A DNA stretch of 64,000 nucleotides from Flavobacterium sp. HJ-32-4 (GTDB lineage Bacteria > Bacteroidota > Bacteroidia > Flavobacteriales > Flavobacteriaceae): positions 2,137,001 through 2,201,000 of the forward strand of contig NZ_CP092832.1 in the NCBI RefSeq assembly GCF_022532105.1, written 5' to 3'. The translations under genes were made by a program, and so were the position numbers. This document shows positions 35,264 through 43,209 of this stretch, in pieces; position 1 is the stretch's first letter; each line of letters begins with the position of its first letter. A model generated the notes under the pieces. The model did not search any database. It was not told the origin of the DNA and was given only the letters and a program-made list of their open reading frames with translations.

Positions 35264-35875
35264 TTACGGCAGCAACAGCGGTCCGAACGTGACCAGCCAC
35301 AGGTAGTAGCCGGCGGAGCAGCCGAGGGCCATGGCGAGGACGAAGGTGGTGCGTTGGGCGCGGGGTACGACCACGAAGCACACTACCACCAGTACCACCA
35401 GGCCGATGACGGCAGTAGGAAGAAGGGTGGTGCCATAGGGCCAATTCAGGTAACGATCGATGCGGGATTCGTCGCCGCGGGAGCGGAAGGTGCCTTTATG
35501 GAGGTAACGCCATAGCCCAAACGAGGCATTGAACACCTGCCGCAGCCAGAAAAGCGACAGGAATACGGCCACCCATTGCCGTACGCTCAGGGCCGTGGCG
35601 TTGGCAAACGAACGGCGGTTCACATACAGCAGGAGCAACCCCGTCGTGCCGATGGCGAGGGTTGAGCCCACGCCTCCCAGCAAAATACAAAACGAATCGT
35701 CGTGGGTAATTTCGCCCCTATCGCCGAACGACACAGAACCGTAATGCAGGAAGGCCTCGTGCCCCAACAGTTCCGCTACCATAAAATGCCCACCTTCATG
35801 CAGCAACGTACCCACGACGGTAGCCGCTATAAACGCGAGGGTGAGGTAGAGGAGGAGTTTGGGGTGGAGGGGCAT
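35264..35875 (-). CDS. Membrane protein with HExxH motif (M50-like)
   Basis: 203 residues with about six hydrophobic segments. Near the N-terminus FIAATVVGTLLHEGGHFMVAELLG contains HEGGH, a perfect HExxH in a membrane helix, as in M50 site-2-type proteases and their inactive-looking relatives. A later LGGVGSTLAIGTTGLLLL resembles the second half of the barrel; the third zinc ligand (an Asp in NPDG-type motifs) is not obvious, so proteolytic activity is uncertain. The gene stands alone between repeat-rich spacers; AATTAGATAATTAG words reappear just upstream at 35905. Confidence 0.65.
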   Translation of the reverse strand: MPLHPKLLLYLTLAFIAATVVGTLLHEGGHFMVAELLGHEAFLHYGSVSFGDRGEITHDDSFCILLGGVGSTLAIGTTGLLLLYVNRRSFANATALSVRQWVAVFLSLFWLRQVFNASFGLWRYLHKGTFRSRGDESRIDRYLNWPYGTTLLPTAVIGLVVLVVVCFVVVPRAQRTTFVLAMALGCSAGYYLWLVTFGPLLLP

Positions 35876-36088
35876 TAGAGTTGCAAACGTGAGGTGTTTG
35901 AAGAATTAGATAATTAGAAAATGAGACAATGAGCGGCACAGGGTCGAATCGATGGCTTCTCTGGGCATCAGGCTATCCAGGTAGATGCGGGGCGGAAGGA
36001 GGGGCTGACGCGACCTGTGGTGGCGGGAGTGCGGCAAAGTCGGAACGCCAACTTCATACCTACGAACAATAGCGGCTAGCAGACCCTT

Positions 36089-36598
36089 TTACTTTTTACG
36101 CAACCTTAGATTTTTTTTTCTATTGTAATAAAAGATTATGGCATGACTAATCAAACCTCCTATTCCAATATATACTAATGTACTTTCTTTATTTTCATAC
36201 TCAGTTTTAGAGAGTAAAACTTCAGTTCCTTTCTCAATTTGAATTACATTACTATTCACATTTTCTCTTCGATTAGCTTTACCGCTGACATACACCGTAA
36301 TACTATCACCCGCTTTTACAAGTTGTAATAAGTCTTCGTATTTCCCTGAGAATCGATAAACACCAACTTTTTCATCAAGGTATTTCAGTTTTATATAGAA
36401 TACATCGGATGTTCTTCCTTTGCTTCCGTAATGAATGTCTATTCCTGAATGCTCGACGACACCAGAAATTCTGTTTACTTTTTCTAGATCAATATTTTGT
36501 TTATCAATTCCAATTTTGATTAGCAGGACGTACAAAAAAGAAAGCGCTATAAGTAAGGTGCTTGACAGGAAATATTTTGATTTTTGGCTTAATTTCAT
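36089..36598 (-). CDS. Hypothetical membrane protein (DUF3592-like layout)
   Basis: 169 residues: one N-terminal helix (FLSSTLLIALSFLYVLLIKIGI), about 95 residues of beta-rich domain (ISGVVEHSGIDIHYG...FYIKLKYLDEKVGVYRFSGKY...GDSITVYVSG), then a second helix (TLVYIGIGGLISHAIIFYY) and a Lys/Arg tail. This helix-beta-helix plan resembles DUF3592 proteins, but the match is only by shape. Base composition is strongly AT-rich compared with the genes before 35.9 kb and marks the start of the accessory block. Confidence 0.65.
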   Translation of the reverse strand: MKLSQKSKYFLSSTLLIALSFLYVLLIKIGIDKQNIDLEKVNRISGVVEHSGIDIHYGSKGRTSDVFYIKLKYLDEKVGVYRFSGKYEDLLQLVKAGDSITVYVSGKANRRENVNSNVIQIEKGTEVLLSKTEYENKESTLVYIGIGGLISHAIIFYYNRKKNLRLRKK

Positions 36599-36682
36599 TT
36601 GCTACAGTTCGTGTTGAAAAATGTCTGCTAACTACTTGAAATAGCGGGGCGGAGGATCGCGTACGGTGGCTTAACCGTCCCG

Positions 36683-37219
36683 TCAATTTCCAATTCCCTC
36701 CTTACAGCGTTTCCTTAAAAGTTCGATTCGGGCTTTCCAACCCTCAATTTCATTTCCACAACCTATAGGGCCTGGGTATGCCGCATGCCGTTCCAAATAA
36801 CTCAAGGCTTTTTTATACTCGTTTTTTTTAAGGTAGACATACGTAAGATAAAGGCAGGAATAGGAGATTTCCCGCGTTGTTGCATCGTTCCTAAGCAAGA
36901 CATTCTCAAGATCGGTCAGCGCGGTTTCCTTATCGAGGTTATACTCAATCTCCCCTTTAAGAAAAAGGGCTCTTGTGTAATACTCAGAGTTAGTGTCATC
37001 GAGGATATCTTTCAGATAATCCATCGCCTGGCCAGACAAACCTACTTCAAAAACCTTGGTGGTTTCCGGATTTAACTCGCCGTAGTGGTCATTATAAACG
37101 AGGTAAAAAGAGTCGATCAACGCAGACGCTTTTTCGAACAGCAATTTGTCGTCGCACTGTGCCTTGACAAGCGATGGGTACAAGTAAACCGCAAACAGTG
37201 TAAATAGTAAACCTTTCAT
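36683..37219 (-). CDS. Exported TPR-like protein
   Basis: 178 residues with signal peptide MKGLLFTLFAVYLYPSLVKAQ. The mature part has helical pairs reminiscent of tetratricopeptide repeats: YYTRALFLKGEIEYNLDKETALTDLENVL and SYSCLYLTYVYLKKNEYKKALSYLERHA. The function is unknown. The start is the ATG at 37219; upstream codons run into the REPIN element at 37277. Three Cys residues in the mature chain may form disulfides. Confidence 0.65.
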   Translation of the reverse strand: MKGLLFTLFAVYLYPSLVKAQCDDKLLFEKASALIDSFYLVYNDHYGELNPETTKVFEVGLSGQAMDYLKDILDDTNSEYYTRALFLKGEIEYNLDKETALTDLENVLLRNDATTREISYSCLYLTYVYLKKNEYKKALSYLERHAAYPGPIGCGNEIEGWKARIELLRKRCKEGIGN

Positions 37220-37276
37220 AGTGTTAAGTATTCCTGTGCTTAGTACCTCTATAGTACCACGTCTCGATTGTTTCTT

Positions 37277-37463
37277 CCCCGATGGCGCGAGCGTCACGCT
37301 CGTGCTAAGATAACTAATTGTGTGAAGCGTCATATGTGAGCTTTTTGCTTTTGAACAGTGACGATTTGGGCTGTGTCATTTCAACATAGTTTCGTGACGT
37401 TTGCTATGTTCGGCGGGTGGTAGATATAAAACAGCACGAGCGTGACGCTCGCGCTAGCGGGGG
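37277..37463. repeat. REPIN/MITE-like element, copy A
   Basis: 187 bp bounded by inverted ends: left CCCC-GATGGCGCGAGCGTCACGC, right GCGTGACGCTCGCGCTAGC-GGGGG. Each end is itself a near-palindrome (GCGAGCGT/ACGCTCG), so the unit looks like two REP sequences in opposite orientation. The 125-bp middle part (GTGAGCTTTTTGCTTTTGAA, then ACGATTTGGGC, later TGCTATGTTCGGCGGGT) is shared with copies B and C. There is no ORF. The following 37464-37689 is AT-rich leader of the next gene. Confidence 0.85.
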
Positions 37464-37689
37464 AAAGTCTTTTTAAAACTTCACGAAAAAAACTTTATAA
37501 TTTACTAATCGAGAAAGATTACTCAATCAATAGTTTCACTTCGATGAAGCTTATTCAATTGCTCTAGTACAGACTTAGGATTTTTTAAAAATTAACAAAA
37601 AATTAATACTGATAAAGAAAGTATACGATCGATTGCATAATAGCTTTACGATAGTATTTTAAGCATATTTAAAAATCAAACTAATTCTT

Positions 37690-38325
37690 ATGAAAATCTT
37701 TAGAACTTTAGCAATTCTATTTGTAGCTGCAAGCATTGCCTCTTGTGAATCGGAAAATTCGCAAGCAAATTATGAAACCGCAGACTTTACGCAAGTACAA
37801 CTCAATTCAATGAAAAGTTATTTTGAGACGACAATAATGAATTCAAGTTATTTTCAAACTCACAAAGCATATTCGCAAGCCTTTGCGAATAAGATTTATG
37901 GGTCTGGAGCAGACATGTCGTCCAGAACGAAATTTCAAACATGGCTGACTTCTAACTTGTCGAAGACAAGATTTACTAGTGTTTCGGCTGGAATGACAGC
38001 TTTGGATAACGTGTTATCGAGCGGCGACAATTTAAGAGGCACATTTGCAAGTTTTTATAATGATTTATCTACTTTAAATAGCCATGATTTTAATTTTGTT
38101 ATAGGAGCTTCCTACTCTGACCCTGAACCAATTAATAATTTAACACCTTGTCAACAAGGCTGCGCAAATAACATGGATATTGAATATGAAATGGCGGAAT
38201 TATTCTACAATTCTATGATGACTTCTAGTGACCAATTTACTAGGAACACGTCTTATACAATTTATTACACTTCTTTAAATGAAGCAAACGAAAGTTTTAA
38301 TGACTGCATGGGTGATTGCCATTAA
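37690..38325 (+). CDS. Hypothetical lipoprotein, tandem paralogue 1
   Basis: 211 residues. The lipoprotein signal ends in SIASC (lipid Cys 19). The mature chain is polar, rich in Ser/Thr/Asn, with Cys pairs CQQGC and CMGDC near the C-terminus. Residues about 40-135 align loosely with the next gene product (FAN, F.T...NLS..F.S). No family recognised. AT-rich, with an AT-rich leader of about 220 bp after REPIN copy A. It probably sits on the outer or inner membrane surface. Confidence 0.7.
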   Translation: MKIFRTLAILFVAASIASCESENSQANYETADFTQVQLNSMKSYFETTIMNSSYFQTHKAYSQAFANKIYGSGADMSSRTKFQTWLTSNLSKTRFTSVSAGMTALDNVLSSGDNLRGTFASFYNDLSTLNSHDFNFVIGASYSDPEPINNLTPCQQGCANNMDIEYEMAELFYNSMMTSSDQFTRNTSYTIYYTSLNEANESFNDCMGDCH

Positions 38326-38334
38326 ATTTAGCCA

Positions 38335-38760
38335 ATGAAATTTTTAATATTCGTAGTCCTAATTTGTTTCAATTCTTTTGGTCAAGCCATAGGTCACATA
38401 GAAAAAGTCAAGTTAGATTCGATTGAAGTCATTAAAGCCCGAGAGCTTTGCGAAAAGATGGTTCAAAGTGAGACTTTTCGCCAACGGAGAACTTTAACTA
38501 TGGAATTTGCCAATGCCTTGCCCAGGGGGGTTACTGCAAAAGACATCTCAACAGATGAAGAGTTTGTAAAATATATAACAGCTAATCTTAGCTTGAGCAA
38601 ATTTAAGAGTTTGGATGAAGCGCTTTCACGGAGGAAGATTTTGCTTGATTTTGAAACGAAATTAAAGTCTGAAAATACGCAGCTGTATTCGCTATTGGAG
38701 CGAGCAAATCTAGACCAACTAAAGTTTATTAACGCTCCAATATTTGAAAGACCTTTTTAA
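38335..38760 (+). CDS. Hypothetical exported protein, tandem paralogue 2
   Basis: 141 residues with a signal peptide (MKFLIFVVLICFNSFGQA). The mature part aligns weakly with residues 40-135 of the upstream lipoprotein: SETFRQRRTLTMEFANAL against SSYFQTHKAYSQAFANKI, and FVKYITANLSLSKFKSLDEA against FQTWLTSNLSKTRFTSVSAG. It lacks the lipobox and Cys pairs. It starts 10 bp after the first gene, so they form one operon closed by a strong terminator. Confidence 0.65.
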   Translation: MKFLIFVVLICFNSFGQAIGHIEKVKLDSIEVIKARELCEKMVQSETFRQRRTLTMEFANALPRGVTAKDISTDEEFVKYITANLSLSKFKSLDEALSRRKILLDFETKLKSENTQLYSLLERANLDQLKFINAPIFERPF

Positions 38761-38781
38761 ATAAAAAATAAAATAATGATT

Positions 38782-38806
38782 AAGCGCCCTTAAAGGCGCT
38801 TTTTTT
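38782..38806 (+). terminator. Rho-independent terminator of the lipoprotein pair
   Basis: The stem AAGCGCC/GGCGCTT (38782-38788 with 38795-38801, loop CTTAAA) runs into seven T. It is 21 bp after the stop. Confidence 0.85.
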
Positions 38807-38911
38807 GTCGCACGCTGGCGCATGCGCCACGTGCGTACCTAACTATTTAATCACAAAATACAAACTATCTGCCCGACTCGCGGGTGGCGCCCGACAAGCA
38901 GCGCGCTACAC

Positions 38912-39253
38912 CTACACCGTTTTGTTATACCACGACAGGTTGAGCAGGTGCCGCAGGTTTTTCGTGCGGGCCTCATAGGGCGCGGTATAGAGGTAGCAGC
39001 CTCTTTCATTCCGTTTGAAGAACACCTCCTTTCCTTCGAGAAATCGGCCCGCTTCGTAGCTCCATTCCCAGGTGAAGATCCGACGTTTGTATTTTTCGAT
39101 CACCTCTACTACCTGCTCGAGGGTGAGTTTCGCCGGCGCCGTAACCCCCGGATCGAGAAACTTGTGTATGGCATAATGGGTGACGCGGTTTGATTCTGTC
39201 CATATCCCCGAAATGAAGCAGATGGTTACTGGTTTTTTGTAGTGGCCTTGCAT
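38912..39253 (-). CDS. Small hypothetical protein (possibly DUF3892-like)
   Basis: 113 residues. TICFISGIWTESNRVTHYAIHKF, then LTLEQVVEVIEKYKRRIFTWEWSYEAGRFLEGKEVFF and a C-terminal LRHLLNLSWY. The opening with a threonine/histidine strand resembles DUF3892, but the identification is weak. More GC-rich than its neighbours. No signal peptide. It stands alone between the terminator at 38782 and the REP copy at 39351. Confidence 0.6.
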   Translation of the reverse strand: MQGHYKKPVTICFISGIWTESNRVTHYAIHKFLDPGVTAPAKLTLEQVVEVIEKYKRRIFTWEWSYEAGRFLEGKEVFFKRNERGCYLYTAPYEARTKNLRHLLNLSWYNKTV

Positions 39254-39350
39254 AGGCGCAAAGTTCCGGACAAGTACGATTACAAACCGTTACTTTTTGG
39301 GTACAAATTATAGCATTAACACAAGGGGTAGGCGGGGTGATGGAAGGTGG

Positions 39351-39383
39351 GCACGAGCGTGACGCTCCCGCCAGCGGGGGGGG
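39351..39383. repeat. Solo REP, copy D of the REPIN family
   Basis: GCACGAGCGTGACGCTCCCG followed by CCAGCGGGGGGGG is the right-hand end of the REPIN family without the left half or middle. It lies in the spacer between two minus-strand genes. Confidence 0.7.
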
Positions 39384-39423
39384 CAGCCTAGAATGTATGT
39401 AGACGCTTTTAACCGCACTACAT

Positions 39424-39915
39424 TTAATTAAGTTCTTTTCTTCGAAGAATTTCTTCGATTTTCAGAATATATTCTTTCCTCTTCGTCAGTGAATTCGAAT
39501 GACCGTTTTCTATACCAATATAACCTTTGCTACTTGCCGCTTCTTCTCCGTAGTAATTTACAAGCGTACTCATGGCTGAAAGCTTAGCGGAAATTTTTAA
39601 ATTTTCTGCTTGTCTATTTAATGCTTTTTCTGCTTTTTCCTGAGCTTCTGCCGTTCGTCTAAGCTCTTCCCTTGTTTCTGATAGCTCCTGTCGCTGAAGG
39701 GTTAACTCATTTTTCTGTAGTAGTATTGTCAGGATTATTCCCGCTAGAGCGAACCCGGAAAATAAGGTATTTAAACCTCCAAACATATTATTAAAGGCCT
39801 CTAATTCGTCTTTTGACTTTCCCTTCATAAGCAAATACGTAACTATAAAACTTACAACTATTACAAGAGCGACTAACATGCCGATTTTCATGATTTTTTC
39901 TTCCGTAAACTTCAT
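39424..39915 (-). CDS. Hypothetical two-helix membrane protein with coiled coil
   Basis: 163 residues. Two membrane helices (MKIGMLVALVIVVSFIVTYLLM and FGGLNTLFSGFALAGIILTILLQ) separated by a short charged loop, then a coiled coil of about 50 residues (LTLQRQELSETREELRRTAEAQEKAEKALNRQAENLK) and a cytoplasmic end. Proteins of this form are common near restriction and abortive-infection genes, but no specific family can be named. Confidence 0.65.
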   Translation of the reverse strand: MKFTEEKIMKIGMLVALVIVVSFIVTYLLMKGKSKDELEAFNNMFGGLNTLFSGFALAGIILTILLQKNELTLQRQELSETREELRRTAEAQEKAEKALNRQAENLKISAKLSAMSTLVNYYGEEAASSKGYIGIENGHSNSLTKRKEYILKIEEILRRKELN

Positions 39916-39967
39916 GGTTTAATAGATTTTTGGTTTTTAGTATTGCAGGTGATATTTCCCATAATGG

Positions 39968-40064
39968 AGAGAGCGTCTCGCTCGTACCAGATAATAGTGA
40001 TTAAAATTATTTACGAGATGTTCTCCATTCTAAGGCACGAGCAAGATGTTCGCGCCAGCGGGGG
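39968..40064. repeat. Short REPIN, copy E
   Basis: 97 bp: left palindromic end GAGAGCGTCTCGCTCGTACC (39969-39988), right end GGCACGAGCAAGATGTTCGC-GCCAGCGGGGG (40034-40064). The middle (about 45 bp) is unrelated to the middle of copies A-C, so the ends move or are copied independently of the spacer. Confidence 0.7.
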
Positions 40065-40094
40065 CATCGCAATTATTTACTTATCATTTTAATT

Positions 40095-40868
40095 CTAATG
40101 TTTAATCACTTGAATTATGACATCATCATAAGAATCAAATGATCGATTAAAGTTGTCTACGTCTCTTATATTGCCTAGATCGTATATAATAAAAAGTATA
40201 TTTTTAAATTTCGTTCTGTACGCGAGGATATCATCATTTAGTTGGGCTATCAAACCTTTCTCATCACTTTTGCACAGTTTAATCTCGACGGCTAAACTCA
40301 TTCTTTCAAAGCTAAAGTCAGGTATATATTGTTTGGATGAATACATTATGTGTGGAAATTCCTTCGCATAATCAATATCATTACCCAATAATAAATCCTC
40401 AAATTTGTCTTGAATTTCTTTTTCTCTAGCCGGAGTTTCTCGTATGAGTTTGCGTAGTTTTTTTTCACCAAGATTTATGATTGTGATTAGCTCACTAGTT
40501 TCAATTGCTTGGGTTTTGTCTTCGTAGACGTCATCAATATCGCTGGCTCGCAATTGATCTTGCGCAGCCAATAGTAGTCCTTCGGCCTGATTTAATTGTG
40601 CTAAAAAAGCTTGTACGTGATGTTGCTCCATTTCATACTCTATATCCCAACCCTGAACAATTCTCGTTCCTGTTTCACGCCAAGAAAAGCTCGCAAGCGT
40701 TTGGCAATATCTAGATTTATTTCCAAAGATTTCCTCTAAAATTCTTAACGCGTTTGCCAGCCAACGCGTATGTTCTGGGGACTTTCGTCCGCTTAAACGA
40801 ACACCTTTTAAGTCGTTAATTAAATCATTTAGCGCGTTAAGCGCCTCTTCCTTTTTCCACTTTTTCAT
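40095..40868 (-). CDS. PD-(D/E)XK nuclease-like protein with helical N-terminal domain
   Basis: 257 residues. The C-terminal part has the restriction-endonuclease fold signature: acidic helix E157, then D184 in YIPDFSFERM, E195-I-K197 in LAVEIKLC and Q209 in a following helix (GLIAQLNDDILAYR). The N-terminal half (LNDLINDLKGVRLSGRKSPEHTRWLANALRILEEIFGNKSRY) resembles the helical sensor-like domain that precedes TIR-like and nuclease effectors in defence genes. It is a lone gene in the AT-rich block next to abiH, so an anti-phage role is plausible but unproven. ATG at 40868 chosen over a TTG at 40904. Confidence 0.75.
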   Translation of the reverse strand: MKKWKKEEALNALNDLINDLKGVRLSGRKSPEHTRWLANALRILEEIFGNKSRYCQTLASFSWRETGTRIVQGWDIEYEMEQHHVQAFLAQLNQAEGLLLAAQDQLRASDIDDVYEDKTQAIETSELITIINLGEKKLRKLIRETPAREKEIQDKFEDLLLGNDIDYAKEFPHIMYSSKQYIPDFSFERMSLAVEIKLCKSDEKGLIAQLNDDILAYRTKFKNILFIIYDLGNIRDVDNFNRSFDSYDDVIIQVIKH

Positions 40869-40951
40869 GACGGTTAGATTTATGGAACAATGTGGGTCAC
40901 GCAATCTACGGTTGACAGCATCAAAAATGTGCTGGTTTTCAAACTGAGTAT

Positions 40952-41136
40952 CCCGGCTGGCGCGAGCGTCACGCTCGTGCTAAGATAACTAATTGTGTGA
41001 AGCGTAATATGTGAGCTTTTTGCTTTTGAACAATGTCGATTTGGCCCGTGTCATTTCTACACAGTTTTGTGACATTTGCCATGTTCGACGGGTTAGATAT
41101 AAAACGGCACGAGCGTGACGCTCGCGCAAGCTGGGG
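40952..41136. repeat. REPIN/MITE-like element, copy B
   Basis: 185 bp, inverted ends CCCGGCTGGCGCGAGCGTCA and TGACGCTCGCGCAAGCTGGGG; the middle is nearly identical to copy A (AAGATAACTAATTGTGTGAA, GAGCTTTTTGCTTTTGAACA). Right end touches the stop of the following small gene. Confidence 0.85.
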
Positions 41137-41140
41137 ATAT

Positions 41141-41341
41141 CTACAAAGATAACTTTGTGATAACGTATTGTATATTCATCGTTACATGGCCTGTAAGCCC
41201 CATTTCATCTAATTTGAGTTCTAATGAGTTGGTTCGAGTATTAATACCTACAACTTCCCAATATAAATCATGATTACCGATGTTCGGATGTCTAAAATAT
41301 ACCGAATCACCTTTTTTAAAGTCATTAATACTATATGACAT
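41141..41341 (-). CDS. Small hypothetical protein
   Basis: 66 residues: MSYSINDFKKGDSVYFRHPN, then a beta-rich sequence with YWEVVGINTRTNSLELKLDEM. The alternating hydrophobic pattern suggests a small SH3-like barrel of the kind found in short Bacteroidota proteins of unknown role. It ends 5 bp from REPIN copy B and lies downstream of abiH on the same strand, 125 bp away. AT-rich. Confidence 0.55.
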   Translation of the reverse strand: MSYSINDFKKGDSVYFRHPNIGNHDLYWEVVGINTRTNSLELKLDEMGLTGHVTMNIQYVITKLSL

Positions 41342-41465
41342 AACAAATTATTTTGAAAAGTAAAGGTCGGAATATTTTCAATACAGGAATGCTTGACTTT
41401 AAATAGATCACAGACGATAACGCATTTCCGCTAACGGTTTGCAGATTTACGATGGGCGGCGCGTG

Positions 41466-42740
41466 TTATTTTTTCTCTCTAAATCGGACGCTTTGATCTA
41501 ATTTCACGCATGACGTTTTGTCGACAATTTTTGTTCTCATTAAGGCTTTTTTGTTGAAATGACGAGAAATATTTTGCGTCAATTCAGTGTAGTTGTCTTT
41601 GCCATTCTCAGGCTCGTGGTAGAAAATTTTGATCGAGCGGCAATTTTGGTTTTCGAATATAGCGTTAAGCAACGTTCTGTCTGATAATCCACAGGAGTGC
41701 CCGAAAATATACACTTGAAATTTATTGCTTTCAATCCAATTTAGCAGCTTTCGATAATTGGAAGTGTGGAGATACTGGAAAGATTTTATGTATTTTAGAT
41801 AAGCATTATTTCCAGTGTTTTCGATTCCCTTATAATCGTCGTCCATTTCGTCTCCGAAACCAAAATTGACTTTATTTTCGTTAGAATTGATTCTTCCGTG
41901 AATTTGGATATGACGGGCGGTACCATATTCCCTTTCATTTCGGGAGTTTATAAATGATGCGTAAGCAGAACCTGTAAAAGTGTAATTGAAGTCTAAAAAT
42001 AGCGTCTGTGGCCAGTCAACGTCCGCTCCGATGGGTATAGAATTATCCAAAAATAACTCAACAACTCTCTTGTCCAACTTCCTCAGGTCGTCATGGTCAG
42101 CACTGTTGAATTCATTGAAAATTCCGTGCTCTTTATGAACGTCCAAATACAGAGGGTCAATTCTAAAATACCTAAGGATATTGTCCAGATTGATAGGTTC
42201 TTTACTAAAATCATGTTTGTTAATTATCTCTACTCTAATATACCTCTCTAAAAGAATTTTTACGTCTTCAAACTCTTGATTGAGTCTTTCGATCGAACGC
42301 GGATAATCATAAACTTTGGGCGCGTCCTTTTTGACAATACTTTTTAATATCTCATAGTAAATGTTTTCGATATCCACCCAGTTTTCAACGGATTCTATTG
42401 TTATAATCTTGAAAAGAAAATTATTGAATTTGAAGATTTCTCGCGTATTAAAAGGCCCGCCGGGTGAATTGAGAATTTGTCTTTCCACATTAAAACTACC
42501 CCCATTATCCTCAGCATACGCTATCATATTCTTTACAAAGTCTGTGTAAGATTCGGTGGTGGTTTGTCCGTATTGCAAGAAACCGTTGTATGCAGAGTCG
42601 ATCTCCACAATTCGAGAACAAACTTTATCCTTGTAATTGTCCTTTAAAGATTTCCAGAAGTTATTTATAAAATGTTTGTATGAAGTGGGAAGATCGTGGG
42701 CCAAATCAAACCCGTTGCCGACTATAACTAGTTTATTCAT
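41466..42740 (-). CDS. abiH: AbiH-family abortive infection protein
   Basis: 424 residues. The opening MNKLVIVGNGFDLAHDLPTS with YKHFINNFW is the hallmark of the AbiH family (named after lactococcal AbiH, which aborts phage infection). Further conserved points are FLDFNYT near residue 270, HIQIHGR with NFGFGDE, and IFGHSCGLSDRTLLNAIF, which suggests a nucleotide- or NAD-binding fold like SIR2 by analogy. The mechanism is unknown. Start at the ATG 42740; the 37-codon extension upstream is basic and not conserved. Flanked by REPIN copies B and C. Confidence 0.85.
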   Translation of the reverse strand: MNKLVIVGNGFDLAHDLPTSYKHFINNFWKSLKDNYKDKVCSRIVEIDSAYNGFLQYGQTTTESYTDFVKNMIAYAEDNGGSFNVERQILNSPGGPFNTREIFKFNNFLFKIITIESVENWVDIENIYYEILKSIVKKDAPKVYDYPRSIERLNQEFEDVKILLERYIRVEIINKHDFSKEPINLDNILRYFRIDPLYLDVHKEHGIFNEFNSADHDDLRKLDKRVVELFLDNSIPIGADVDWPQTLFLDFNYTFTGSAYASFINSRNEREYGTARHIQIHGRINSNENKVNFGFGDEMDDDYKGIENTGNNAYLKYIKSFQYLHTSNYRKLLNWIESNKFQVYIFGHSCGLSDRTLLNAIFENQNCRSIKIFYHEPENGKDNYTELTQNISRHFNKKALMRTKIVDKTSCVKLDQSVRFREKK

Positions 42741-42907
42741 GTTGATTTTGAGTTGTTTTCTCTCCGCGCTAGTACGTGACGTTCTTGCTAAACTAGACAA
42801 TTCTTTATTTTTCGCGATGCGCTTGCGTTGCAAAATCACTAACTTCTGCATCGGGTATCGTCGTAAAGTCGGCGAAATTTACGGAGCGTACGTACTAACA
42901 GAGGACG

Positions 42908-43097
42908 CCCCCGGCTGGCGCGAGCGTCACGCTCGTGCCAAGGTAATTAAATGCTTGAAGTATTATACATGAACTTTTTGCTTTTGAACAGTGACGATTT
43001 GGGCTTTGTCATTTCTACATAGTTTTGCGACATTTGCTATGTTCGACGGGTTGCAGATATAAAACGGCACGAGCAAGATGCTCGCGCCAGCGGGGGG
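42908..43097. repeat. REPIN/MITE-like element, copy C
   Basis: 190 bp, inverted ends CCCCCGGCTGGCGCGAGCGT and AGATGCTCGCGCCAGCGGGG. The middle shares ACTTTTTGCTTTTGAACAGT and GCTATGTTCGACGGGTTGCA with A and B but differs at the left (GCCAAGGTAATTAAATGCTT). The right end carries AAGAT instead of GTGAC, as in copy E, so it is the more diverged full copy. Confidence 0.85.
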
Positions 43098-43209
43098 ATT
43101 TCGGAGCACAAAATTGTCTGCCAGCAGTGAAATAGCTACGAAGCACAAAGCTTTAAGTAACCACTGAACCGCCAATTTCTTGTAGCTGCTGTTAGTGGCT
43201 GCTCTTCTT

